26,052 nt of DNA from an uncultured Bacillota bacterium. Its GTDB lineage: Bacteria; Bacillota; Clostridia; Peptostreptococcales; Anaerovoracaceae. A model generated the notes under the pieces. The model worked only from the letters and a program-made list of their open reading frames with translations. It was not told where the DNA came from and did not search any database. The translations under genes were made by a program, and so were the position numbers. Location of the stretch: the NCBI GenBank assembly GCA_946410475.1, contig CAMKAM010000007.1, forward strand, positions 1 through 26,052, written 5' to 3'. Shown here piece after piece: positions 1 through 6,887 of this stretch; within the stretch, counting starts at the first letter, position 1, and every line of letters starts with the position of its first letter.

Positions 1-1
1 C

Positions 2-658
2 GTCGACGGCACTTTCGCAACGCCGTATCTGCAGAACCCTCTCGCTTTGGGCGCTGACGTAGTTCTGCACTCCGTCACAAAATACCTGAACGGTCACGGA
101 GACCTCCTCGGCGGAGCCATCTGCGCGAGCAAGGAGCTCATCCACAAGATCGACGCTGAGAACCTGAAGTTCTTCGGCGGCATCATGTCCCCTGTAGAGG
201 CATGCTCGCTTTCGAAAGGGCTCAAGACTCTCGGCGTAAGGATGGAGCGTCACTGCGAGAACGCCATGAAGGTCGCAAGATTCCTCGACGATCATCCGAT
301 GGTAGAGCGCGTCCTTTATCCGGGACTCGAAACACACCCCGGTCACGACATAGCTAAAAAGCAGATGCGCGGCTTCGGAGCCATGATGAGCTTCGATGTC
401 AAAGGCGGATTTGAAGCCGGCAAGATGCTGATGGATCAGGTAAAGATGATCAGCCTCGCAACATCTCTCGGAAACGTCGATTCTCTCATCCAGCACTCCG
501 CTTCGATGAGCCACGCCACGATGACTCCGGAAGAGAGGGCTGCCGTCGGCATCGCTGAAGGACAGGTCAGATTCTCCTGCGGCATCGAAGATGTCGAGGA
601 CATAATCGCAGATCTGGACCAGGCGCTCTGCTTCGTACAGAAGGAACTTGGACTCTAA
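2..658 (+). CDS. Methionine gamma-lyase / cystathionine gamma-lyase family PLP enzyme, 5'-truncated by window edge
   Basis: This is the C-terminal part of a Cys/Met-metabolism PLP-dependent enzyme that cleaves or forms C-S bonds in sulfur amino acids. The frame is open from base 2, where it reads VDGTFATPYLQNPLALGADV, a family-typical block, so the gene begins outside the window. The PLP-binding lysine lies in the SVTKYLNGHGD motif (fragment residue 27). Downstream blocks typical of methionine gamma-lyase are visible: GLKTLGVRMERHCENA, the YPGLETHPGH segment, SLGNVDSLIQHSASMSH and the terminal GIEDVEDIIADLDQAL. These favour methionine gamma-lyase (methionine to methanethiol, ammonia and 2-oxobutyrate), but cystathionine gamma-lyase or gamma-synthase cannot be excluded without the N-terminal half. 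It converges on prmC and shares a terminator with it. Confidence 0.9.
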   Translation, partial: VDGTFATPYLQNPLALGADVVLHSVTKYLNGHGDLLGGAICASKELIHKIDAENLKFFGGIMSPVEACSLSKGLKTLGVRMERHCENAMKVARFLDDHPMVERVLYPGLETHPGHDIAKKQMRGFGAMMSFDVKGGFEAGKMLMDQVKMISLATSLGNVDSLIQHSASMSHATMTPEERAAVGIAEGQVRFSCGIEDVEDIIADLDQALCFVQKELGL

Positions 659-696
659 GGCTCTTTAGCCGGATCAGGGCGGACTATATACCACTA

Positions 697-741
697 AAAA
701 GGGGCTGCTCTGCAGATGTGATCTGCAGGTCAGCCTCTTTT
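697..741. terminator. Bidirectional Rho-independent terminator between the lyase gene and prmC
   Basis: A stem of about 20 bp pairs AAAAGGGGCTG.CTCTGCAGAT with ATCTGCAGGTCAGCCTCTTTT around a GTG loop, with G-U pairs and one mismatch. Both strands carry a T tract after the stem, so it can end transcripts of both converging genes. Confidence 0.85.
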
Positions 742-767
742 GCTTACCGACTTTTGCTTATGTTCGC

Positions 768-1616
768 TTACTTTATGAACGAAGCGCTTACGACACGGTC
801 GTTCCCCGCAAGGTCCTGAGTCACCTCCATATTCTCGAACCTGCCCGTCTCCTCGATCATCGCGCATACGTCTTCGGCCTGATCGTTGCCGATCTCGAAT
901 ACCAGGAGGCCGCCCTTCTTGAGATGATCTACGGATCCAGCGACTATCTTTCTGTAGAACACGAGTCCGTCTTCGCCGCCGTCCAGCGCGGTCATCGGCT
1001 CGTAATCCTTCACCTCAGGCATCAGAGTCGGAATGACTTCGCTTCTGATATATGGCGGGTTCGAGATGATCATATGATACTTTTTCTTTCTGATCGGCTC
1101 GAACAGATCGCCCTGCAGGACATCGACCTTCGCGCCGTTGAGCTGTGCGTTCTCCTTCGTAAGAGCGCAGGCCTCATCGGTGATGTCGACGGCAGTGACC
1201 TTTGCATTAACTTTCTTCGCGAGCGCTATCCCAAGAACGCCGCTGCCGCAGCAAAGATCCAGCACCGTATCGCCCTTCTTCGCTTTAAAGAGCTCTATCG
1301 CCTTTTCCGCGACCACTTCGGTGTCGAGCCTCGGGATCAGAACACCTTCCTTTGTATTGATGTTGAGATCCAGGAAGGGCTGATTCCCCACTATATACTG
1401 CAGAGGCTCTCTCTTGGCCCTTCTTGCCACCATGTCGAAGTACTGCTCGCACGTCCTGTCTGCCGCAGGCTCGCCCCACTCCATGAAAAACTTGCTGCGG
1501 TCGACTCTCATAAGGCTGCAGTACATTGCTTCCGCATCACCCTTCGGGTTGTCGACACCCGCGGCGACGAGCTGCTTTTCAGCCATCTTCACGATATCCT
1601 GTACCAGTAAGCTCAT
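768..1616 (-). CDS. prmC: Peptide chain release factor N5-glutamine methyltransferase PrmC (HemK)
   Basis: PrmC methylates the glutamine of the GGQ motif in release factors RF1 and RF2 in the cytoplasm, using S-adenosylmethionine. The 282-aa length is normal. The N-terminal helical substrate domain is followed by the family block LIPRLDTE (93-100), the SAM-binding loop DLCCGSG (120-126) and the catalytic NPPY tetrad (186-189). The ATG start follows the DUF1385 stop codon by one base, with AAAGGA just upstream, so translation is probably coupled. It is the last gene of the rho operon. In many Bacillota prfA (RF1) sits beside prmC; here the next gene is a converging lyase, so the substrate gene is elsewhere. 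Confidence 0.95.
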   Translation of the reverse strand: MSLLVQDIVKMAEKQLVAAGVDNPKGDAEAMYCSLMRVDRSKFFMEWGEPAADRTCEQYFDMVARRAKREPLQYIVGNQPFLDLNINTKEGVLIPRLDTEVVAEKAIELFKAKKGDTVLDLCCGSGVLGIALAKKVNAKVTAVDITDEACALTKENAQLNGAKVDVLQGDLFEPIRKKKYHMIISNPPYIRSEVIPTLMPEVKDYEPMTALDGGEDGLVFYRKIVAGSVDHLKKGGLLVFEIGNDQAEDVCAMIEETGRFENMEVTQDLAGNDRVVSASFIK

Positions 1617-1617
1617 A

Positions 1618-2676
1618 TCAGTTCCTTTCGTCTTCGTCTTCTTCAGCTTTCTCTCTATCCTCTTCCCTATTCGTATAATCTATGTGTTTCAATATGCGTC
1701 CGTTCCTGTCGCATATGCCCATACCATAATCGCCTTCTTCTGCTACGACGGCCTGCATCGCGCATATGGCTACCTCGAGCTGCTCCTCATCCGGTTCGTT
1801 CGTCGTGATCTTCTGCAGCCACAGCCCGGGCATGGACAGCACCTTCACGAGAGCACTGTCACTGCTTCCCGCCCATCTGAGAAGTTCATATGACAAGCCG
1901 GCTATCACAGGCAGCAGCAGGACCCTCGACACTATCCTCCACAGCAGGCTCGGCCAGCCCAGAAGCGAGAACAGCGCCAGCGCTATTATCATCACGAACA
2001 TCAGGAAGCTGGTCCCGCACCGCGGGTGGAGCGTATAGAAGCCCTTCGCGTTCTGCGGCGTCATCTCGAGGCCGTTCTCATAGCAGTGTATGGTCTTGTG
2101 CTCTGCTCCGTGGTACTGGAAAACGCGCTTTATGTCTTCCATCTTCGCTATCAGCGCGATGTAAGCGATGAAGATCACGATCCTCAGCACGCCTTCTATC
2201 AGGTTCAGCACGACAGCATTCTCAGTCACATGCTTTGCAAGGTTCACGACCAGCGTCGGAGCTATGATGAACACCAGCACGGTGAATATTATCGATAAGA
2301 ACACCGAGAAATATATCATCACGTTCCATGCGCCCTGCGCGCCGAACTTTTTCTCGAGCCAGAGGCTTACCTTGTCCTCTTCAAACTCCACAGCGCCTTC
2401 TCCGTCGTATCCCTCCATGACGTCGGCTGAGAACATCAGAGTCTTCATCCCCTGCACCAGGGAGGCCACGAATACGAACACTCCTCTGATGAACGGCAGG
2501 CTGTATATCCTGTTCCTCTTCTTGTTCTTTTCAGTTTTAATGTAAAGGTCGCCGTTCGGCAGCCTAACGCATACCGAAGTCCTTTCGTCCCCCTTCATCA
2601 TGACGCCTTCCAGAACGGCCTGGCCGCCCACTTTCGTAGGACAGGCGTCTTTGATGAATATCTTGCTCAGATCCAT
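1618..2676 (-). CDS. yqhQ: DUF1385 family membrane protein (YqhQ-like)
   Basis: This 352-aa protein belongs to the DUF1385 family of unknown function, common in Bacillota and often found between rho/rpmE and prmC/prfA. The N-terminus has the family signature VGGQAVLEGVMMKG (residues 16-29), followed by the YHGAEHKTIHCYENG block in the middle. Hydrophobic segments suggest roughly four or five membrane passes (for example IYFSVFLSIIFTVLVFIIAP, VLRIVIFIAYIALIA, SFLMFVMIIALALFSLLG and VLLLPVIAGLSYELLRW). The C-terminus is charged (EEDREKAEEDEDERN) and probably cytoplasmic. The start codon lies one base after the rho stop and the gene is one base from prmC, so it is in the rho operon. Its role is unknown; conservation next to prmC and rho is the only hint. 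Confidence 0.9.
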   Translation of the reverse strand: MDLSKIFIKDACPTKVGGQAVLEGVMMKGDERTSVCVRLPNGDLYIKTEKNKKRNRIYSLPFIRGVFVFVASLVQGMKTLMFSADVMEGYDGEGAVEFEEDKVSLWLEKKFGAQGAWNVMIYFSVFLSIIFTVLVFIIAPTLVVNLAKHVTENAVVLNLIEGVLRIVIFIAYIALIAKMEDIKRVFQYHGAEHKTIHCYENGLEMTPQNAKGFYTLHPRCGTSFLMFVMIIALALFSLLGWPSLLWRIVSRVLLLPVIAGLSYELLRWAGSSDSALVKVLSMPGLWLQKITTNEPDEEQLEVAICAMQAVVAEEGDYGMGICDRNGRILKHIDYTNREEDREKAEEDEDERN

Positions 2677-2677
2677 C

Positions 2678-4369
2678 CTACAAGCGTATCCTCTTTATTA
2701 TATTCACGAATTCCTTGTTGTTTCTTGTAACAGCAAGGTTGTCTATTATCGTCTCCGTCACTTCCTGCACATCGCTGTTGCCGAGCGCTCTTCTCATGTA
2801 CCAGATCGCTTCCATCTCCTCCTGATCCATGAGGAGGTCTTCACGCCTGGTACCGCTCGCGTTGAGATCGAGCGCGGGGAAGATCCTCTTTTCAGACAGT
2901 CTCCTGTCGAGATGGAGCTCCATGTTGCCCGTGCCTTTGAACTCTTCGAAGATGACATCGTCCATCCTGCTGCCGGTTTCAACGAGAGCTGTTGCCAGTA
3001 TCGTGATGCTTCCGCCTTCTTCAAGGTTTCTCGCAGCTCCGAAGAACTGCTTCGGTTTGTAGAGCGCCGCCGGATCTATACCACCGGAAAGCGACCTTCC
3101 CGATGCAGGGACTACGAGGTTGTAAGCCCTCGCGAGCCTCGTGATACTGTCGAGCAGTATCACCACGTCGTGGCCGTGCTCGACGAGCCGCTTCGCTCTC
3201 TGCAGCATCATCTCCGCGACCTTGACGTGATGCTCCGGTCTTTCATCGAAAGTGGAATAGAGCACTTCGCCTTTCCTGAGCGAGCGCTTCATGTCCGTTA
3301 CCTCTTCCGGTCTCTCATCGACAAGGAGGACAAATAGATCCACTTCCGGATATTTCTTTTCTATGCTGTGGGCAACGCGCTTGAGAAGCACAGTCTTTCC
3401 CGCCTTCGGCGCCGCCACTATCAGTCCGCGCTGGCCCTTACCTATCGGCGCTACGAGATCTATCAGTCTCATCGACAGTTCTCTCGGACTGTCCTCGAGC
3501 GAAAGCCTCTCGTTCGGGAATATCGGCGTCAGATCGTCGAAGTCCGGTCTGGTCCTCGCCACTCCGGGCTCGTCACCATTCACGCTTCCCACGAAGAGCA
3601 GCGCGCCGAATTTCTCCGACTGGCGCGGCTTTCTCGCTATGCCGTTTATCCTGTCACCTGTTTTCAGATTGAATCTCCTGATCTGCTGCGGCGCTACGTA
3701 TACGTCGTCATCGCTGGTAAGGAAGTTGTCGAATCTGAGGAAACCGAATCCGCCTTCGGCGATCTCAAGGATGCCGTCGACCTCATACTTGTTATCGCTG
3801 TCGATATGCATCTGGCGGGGCTTTCCCTTCTTGTCAGCCTTTTCATCTTCATCCGCCTGATCTGCCGCTTCCGCATTCTCAGCTTCCTTTTCCGCCGGTT
3901 CAGCTTTTGACGCGCGTCGCTTCGGTCTTGCAGCAGCCTCTTCCGATCCCGCTGTCCTGCCGTCGAACTCATTTACCTGTGCAGTTTCTTCCTCTGCAGC
4001 ATTTTCAGCGTCTTTTCCGGTAGCTTTTTCTGCGGCCTTCTCCGCGCGTGCGATCTTCTCCGCAAGTCCGCTTACTTTCGATGCCTTTGCACCTTTGGAA
4101 GTCTTGACCGTACTCTTCTTTACGGTACGTTTCTTTTCTTCAGAAGCGCCTTCCTCTTTTTTCTTTGCGGTCTTTCTCCTTGCGATCTTCGTCTCGCTTT
4201 CCTCCGGCTTTCTGACCGGTGCTTTTTCACTTTCAGCAGTTTCGCTTACTGCAGCGATAGCGTCGATCAGTTCAGCTTTTCGTAACGAAGTAGGGGCCGA
4301 AACGCCCAGCGCTTTGGCTATCTCTCTAAGATCGGCAACTTTTTTTGCCTTGAGTGTGTCTTTATCCAT
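2678..4369 (-). CDS. rho: Transcription termination factor Rho
   Basis: Rho is the hexameric ATP-dependent RNA translocase that ends transcription. I place the start at the ATG at 4369 (563 aa), because the longer TTG-started frame to 4432 would begin almost at the predicted transcript start. Residues 1-45 form a Rho_N (SAP-like) domain (DKDTLKAKKVADLREIAKAL). Residues about 46-190 are a Lys/Glu/Ala-rich low-complexity insert, making it much longer than E. coli Rho (419 aa). The cold-shock-like RNA-binding domain follows at about 196-264 (GGFGFLRFDNFL), then the ATPase with Walker A APKAGKT (320-326) and Walker B DVVILLDSITRLARAYN. Such inserts occur in Rho proteins of some Gram-positive groups and can add RNA affinity. 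First gene of rho-yqhQ-prmC. Confidence 0.97.
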   Translation of the reverse strand: MDKDTLKAKKVADLREIAKALGVSAPTSLRKAELIDAIAAVSETAESEKAPVRKPEESETKIARRKTAKKKEEGASEEKKRTVKKSTVKTSKGAKASKVSGLAEKIARAEKAAEKATGKDAENAAEEETAQVNEFDGRTAGSEEAAARPKRRASKAEPAEKEAENAEAADQADEDEKADKKGKPRQMHIDSDNKYEVDGILEIAEGGFGFLRFDNFLTSDDDVYVAPQQIRRFNLKTGDRINGIARKPRQSEKFGALLFVGSVNGDEPGVARTRPDFDDLTPIFPNERLSLEDSPRELSMRLIDLVAPIGKGQRGLIVAAPKAGKTVLLKRVAHSIEKKYPEVDLFVLLVDERPEEVTDMKRSLRKGEVLYSTFDERPEHHVKVAEMMLQRAKRLVEHGHDVVILLDSITRLARAYNLVVPASGRSLSGGIDPAALYKPKQFFGAARNLEEGGSITILATALVETGSRMDDVIFEEFKGTGNMELHLDRRLSEKRIFPALDLNASGTRREDLLMDQEEMEAIWYMRRALGNSDVQEVTETIIDNLAVTRNNKEFVNIIKRIRL

Positions 4370-4451
4370 AGTTTGAAAAAATAGATCCTTTCCGAATGGT
4401 TTGACAGAATTGTCCTTTAGATACCTGATCAATATGATCCTAACGCAAAGT

Positions 4452-4480
4452 ATTATATACCAGCGCCACTAAAAAAACAA
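4452..4480 (-). promoter_or_regulatory. Promoter of the rho operon
   Basis: On the minus strand TTGTTT (4475-4480) and TATAAT (4452-4457) are separated by exactly 17 bases. This fits a housekeeping sigma promoter and puts the transcript start near 4445, about 75 bases before the rho ATG. Its elements and early transcribed sequence match the promoter of the next upstream gene. Confidence 0.8.
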
Positions 4481-4502
4481 CACGAATACATCGTGGGCGC
4501 GG

Positions 4503-4775
4503 TCATCCGTTCTGCTTTTTTGCCATTTCCATTACGAGGTCCATCTTGGCCATGACATGGTCGTAACCGCCTTTGCTGTGCGGCACCATGCATCCCGAGC
4601 AATCCTTGATCCCGTAAGGATTGTCGTAACTGAAATTCCCTCCGCAGTCCTCTTTCAGCATATACAGAGGACAGTAGCAGAACAGGCAATTGAACGAGTC
4701 CGGATCCTTCGTCTCATGACAGGGAAAGAATTCGCAGTCCCTGTGCTGGTTGAATTTGAATCTTTCAGTATCCAT
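4503..4775 (-). CDS. Cysteine-rich small domain protein (PF04071-like), putative metal binder
   Basis: This 90-aa soluble protein has eight cysteines (C14, C19, C30, C33, C35, C44, C59, C62) plus H20 and H66. The pattern CEFFPCH, FNCLFCYCPLY, CGGNF and KDCSGCMVPH matches the 'cysteine-rich small domain' family that I recall as PF04071, found alone in anaerobes and sometimes fused to corrinoid-related enzymes. The spacing suggests zinc or Fe-S binding; the function is unknown. A good ribosome binding site (AAGGGA) lies 7 bases before the ATG. It has its own promoter and stands between the etfA terminator and the rho promoter, so it is probably monocistronic, with possible read-through into rho. 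Confidence 0.85.
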   Translation of the reverse strand: MDTERFKFNQHRDCEFFPCHETKDPDSFNCLFCYCPLYMLKEDCGGNFSYDNPYGIKDCSGCMVPHSKGGYDHVMAKMDLVMEMAKKQNG

Positions 4776-4806
4776 AGTCGTTTCCCTTCTTATCCTAACG
4801 CACCGT

Positions 4807-4835
4807 ATTATATCTCATGTATCTCAAAAAAACAA
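4807..4835 (-). promoter_or_regulatory. Promoter of the cysteine-rich small protein gene
   Basis: On the minus strand TTGTTT (4830-4835), a 17-base spacer and TATAAT (4807-4812). The following sequence TGCGTTAGGAT (4792-4802) is identical to that after the rho -10 box (4437-4447). Confidence 0.8.
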
Positions 4836-4849
4836 ACTCAAACAAAAGA

Positions 4850-4869
4850 GCAGCGGACGGATCCGCTGC
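4850..4869 (-). terminator. Rho-independent terminator after etfA
   Basis: A perfect 8-bp stem GCAGCGGA / TCCGCTGC with a 4-base loop lies 41 bases beyond the etfA stop. On the minus strand it is followed by CTCTTTTG. An A/T tract on the other side could let it work on the plus strand as well. It marks the end of the butyrate operon. Confidence 0.85.
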
Positions 4870-4910
4870 CCCTTTTTAGTCTTTGCTTAAGTTCGTTAAA
4901 ACTTTATCTC

Positions 4911-6014
4911 TTATTTGTTTGCGAGGATAGCCTTAACAGACTCTGTCAGCATCGGGCCTACGCTGAAGAGGTCGCCTACGATACCGTAGCTTGCAACTTC
5001 GAAGATCGGAGCATCTTCGTTCTTGTTAACAGCGATGATGCACTCCGAATCCTGCATACCAGCCTTGTGCTGAATAGCACCCGAGATACCCAGTGCGATG
5101 TAGATTTTCGGGTGTACAGTTTTACCTGTCTGACCAACCTGGTGATCCTGCGAGATGTAGCCGGCGTCTACGCAAGCACGCGACGAGCCTACAACACCGC
5201 CGAGAGCGTCAGCCAGTTCCTGAGCGATAGCGATGCCCTTCTCAGGATCCTTGCTGATACCACGACCAACAGATACGATAACGTCTGCGCCGATGAGGTC
5301 GACCAGCTTCTTAGCTGTCTTCTCAACTGCCTGAACGTCAACGTGGATATCGTCAGCTGTAAGTTCAACTGCATAGTTTTCGATCTCGACCTTTGCAGCC
5401 TGAGCCTCGTCGAAGGCCTGTGTCTGCATAACGCCCGGACGAACTGTCGACATCTGCGGTCTGAATCTCGGGCAGATGATCGTAGCCATCAGGTGACCGC
5501 CGAATGCCGGACGAGTCATCTTAAGGTTCGTGTTCTCTTCGAACTCTGTGTTGTCAACGTCGATAGTCGATGTTGTCTTCAGGAATGCCTTGTACTTTTC
5601 AACATCTACGTCGAGGTGAGTACAGTCAGCCGTCAGACCTGTGTGCAGTCTTGCTGCACATCTCGGAGCGAGGTCACGTCCGAGTGTCGTAGCTCCGAAG
5701 AGTACGATCTCAGGCTTTTTATCCTCTACGATATCACAGATAGCCTTTGTGTAGCCGTCTGTTGTGTAAACTTTCAGAAGCTCGTGATCGATGTTGTAAA
5801 CTTTGTCAGCACCGTATCCGCCGAGAGACTTGATGTCTTCTTCAGCGAGACCGCTTCCGAGGAGCACTCCGCAAAGGTTAGCTCCGAGGTCGTCAGCCAG
5901 CTTTCTTCCTTCGCTCAGAAGCTGGTGGCTGATCGACATGATTTCTCCATCTCTCTGCTCGCAGAACACCCATACGTCCTTGAAAGCAGCTGTATCTTTA
6001 CTATCAAAAGCCAT
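4911..6014 (-). CDS. etfA: Electron transfer flavoprotein alpha subunit
   Basis: EtfA pairs with EtfB to carry electrons for butyryl-CoA dehydrogenase. The 367-aa protein has the N-terminal Etf domain and, at about 250-345, the C-terminal FAD domain: GRGISKDPEKG, GSSRACVDAGYI, HQVGQTGKTVHP, IYIALGISGAIQHKAGM and IVGDLF. In clostridial butyrate pathways such Etf proteins bifurcate electrons from NADH to crotonyl-CoA and ferredoxin; the sequence and context suit this, but bifurcation itself is inferred. The segment about 131-169 is somewhat longer than I expect. A GGAAAGGAG site precedes the ATG, 15 bases after etfB. It is the last gene of the operon, with a terminator following. Confidence 0.96.
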   Translation of the reverse strand: MAFDSKDTAAFKDVWVFCEQRDGEIMSISHQLLSEGRKLADDLGANLCGVLLGSGLAEEDIKSLGGYGADKVYNIDHELLKVYTTDGYTKAICDIVEDKKPEIVLFGATTLGRDLAPRCAARLHTGLTADCTHLDVDVEKYKAFLKTTSTIDVDNTEFEENTNLKMTRPAFGGHLMATIICPRFRPQMSTVRPGVMQTQAFDEAQAAKVEIENYAVELTADDIHVDVQAVEKTAKKLVDLIGADVIVSVGRGISKDPEKGIAIAQELADALGGVVGSSRACVDAGYISQDHQVGQTGKTVHPKIYIALGISGAIQHKAGMQDSECIIAVNKNEDAPIFEVASYGIVGDLFSVGPMLTESVKAILANK

Positions 6015-6029
6015 TTTTAACTCCTTTCC

Positions 6030-6830
6030 TTAGATCAAATGTTTGTCTGCGAGAATTCCCGTCAACTTATCAACTGTAGCTCTGTCAGATCCTTCGAGCA
6101 TAACAGCCTCGCCCTTGGGTGGGGGTGAGAAGGATTTGTATACGTTTGTCGGTGAACCCAGGAGTCCGATCGTGTCGGGATCGATGAGCGGCTCGTTCTT
6201 AAGAGCTTCGTAGTCGAAGATCGTAAGCGGCATCTCATAGCAGTCCTGAATACGAGCAACGTGCATGTATCTCGGATCGTTGAGTTCTTTAACGCAAGTG
6301 ATCAGGCACGGCTTGTTCACTTTGATCATCATGTGTCCGTCCTCGAGCAGACGTTTGATCGTCAGCGAATCTCCGTTGTCTGTGATCTCAGCTGCATAAG
6401 TTACCTGCGGCAGACCGAGCTTTTCAGCGATCTGCGGGCCAACCTGAGCTGTGTCACCGTCGATAGCCTGACGTCCGCAGAATACTACGTCGTCAGCATC
6501 TACGCCGATCTTGTTAACTGCTGCAGCGATGATCTGGCTCGTTGCATAAGTATCGGATCCGCCGAATTCACGAGCGGATACAAGGTATGTCTCGTCAACA
6601 CCCATGGCCAGCAGCTCTCTGAGCATTCCTTCTGCCGGCGGGGGTCCCATCGATACGACGATGACCTTGCAATCTGTCTGGTCTTTGAGTTCCAGAGCTG
6701 CTTCAACGGCAGCCAGGTCGTCATGGTTGGTGATCGTTGCCATAGCGGCACGATCCATAGTGCCGTCAGCTTTGACGGCTACTACGCCCGAAGTATCCGG
6801 GACCTGTTTTACACATACAATAGCTTTCAT
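6030..6830 (-). CDS. etfB: Electron transfer flavoprotein beta subunit
   Basis: EtfB is the partner of EtfA. The 266-aa length is normal. It starts MKAIVCVKQVPDT, has the SMGPPPAEGMLRELLAMG block and the nucleotide-binding motif GRQAIDGDTAQVGPQIAE, the latter also seen in clostridial Etf proteins that pair with Bcd. This is consistent with a bifurcating type in which the site holds FAD instead of AMP, but I cannot prove that from sequence alone. The ribosome binding site AGGAGGAG is strong and lies 6 bases before the ATG. The gene sits 57 bases after the CoA-transferase and 15 bases before etfA in the same direction. Confidence 0.96.
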   Translation of the reverse strand: MKAIVCVKQVPDTSGVVAVKADGTMDRAAMATITNHDDLAAVEAALELKDQTDCKVIVVSMGPPPAEGMLRELLAMGVDETYLVSAREFGGSDTYATSQIIAAAVNKIGVDADDVVFCGRQAIDGDTAQVGPQIAEKLGLPQVTYAAEITDNGDSLTIKRLLEDGHMMIKVNKPCLITCVKELNDPRYMHVARIQDCYEMPLTIFDYEALKNEPLIDPDTIGLLGSPTNVYKSFSPPPKGEAVMLEGSDRATVDKLTGILADKHLI

Positions 6831-6887
6831 GTGGTCTCCTCCTATTAGAATATTTGTTACGCCACTATATATACAATATCGATAATA

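Noticed and set aside
4370..4432. A TTG start giving Rho 21 extra residues.
   Set aside because: The TTG lies only about 13 bases from the predicted transcript start, while the ATG at 4369 begins the normal Rho_N domain.
4557..6020. A 487-codon open frame on the plus strand opposite etfA and the cysteine-rich gene.
   Set aside because: It runs antisense to two clear genes, its product is Cys/Ser/Val-rich with no recognisable domain, and it arises from codon bias of the strongly expressed etfA.
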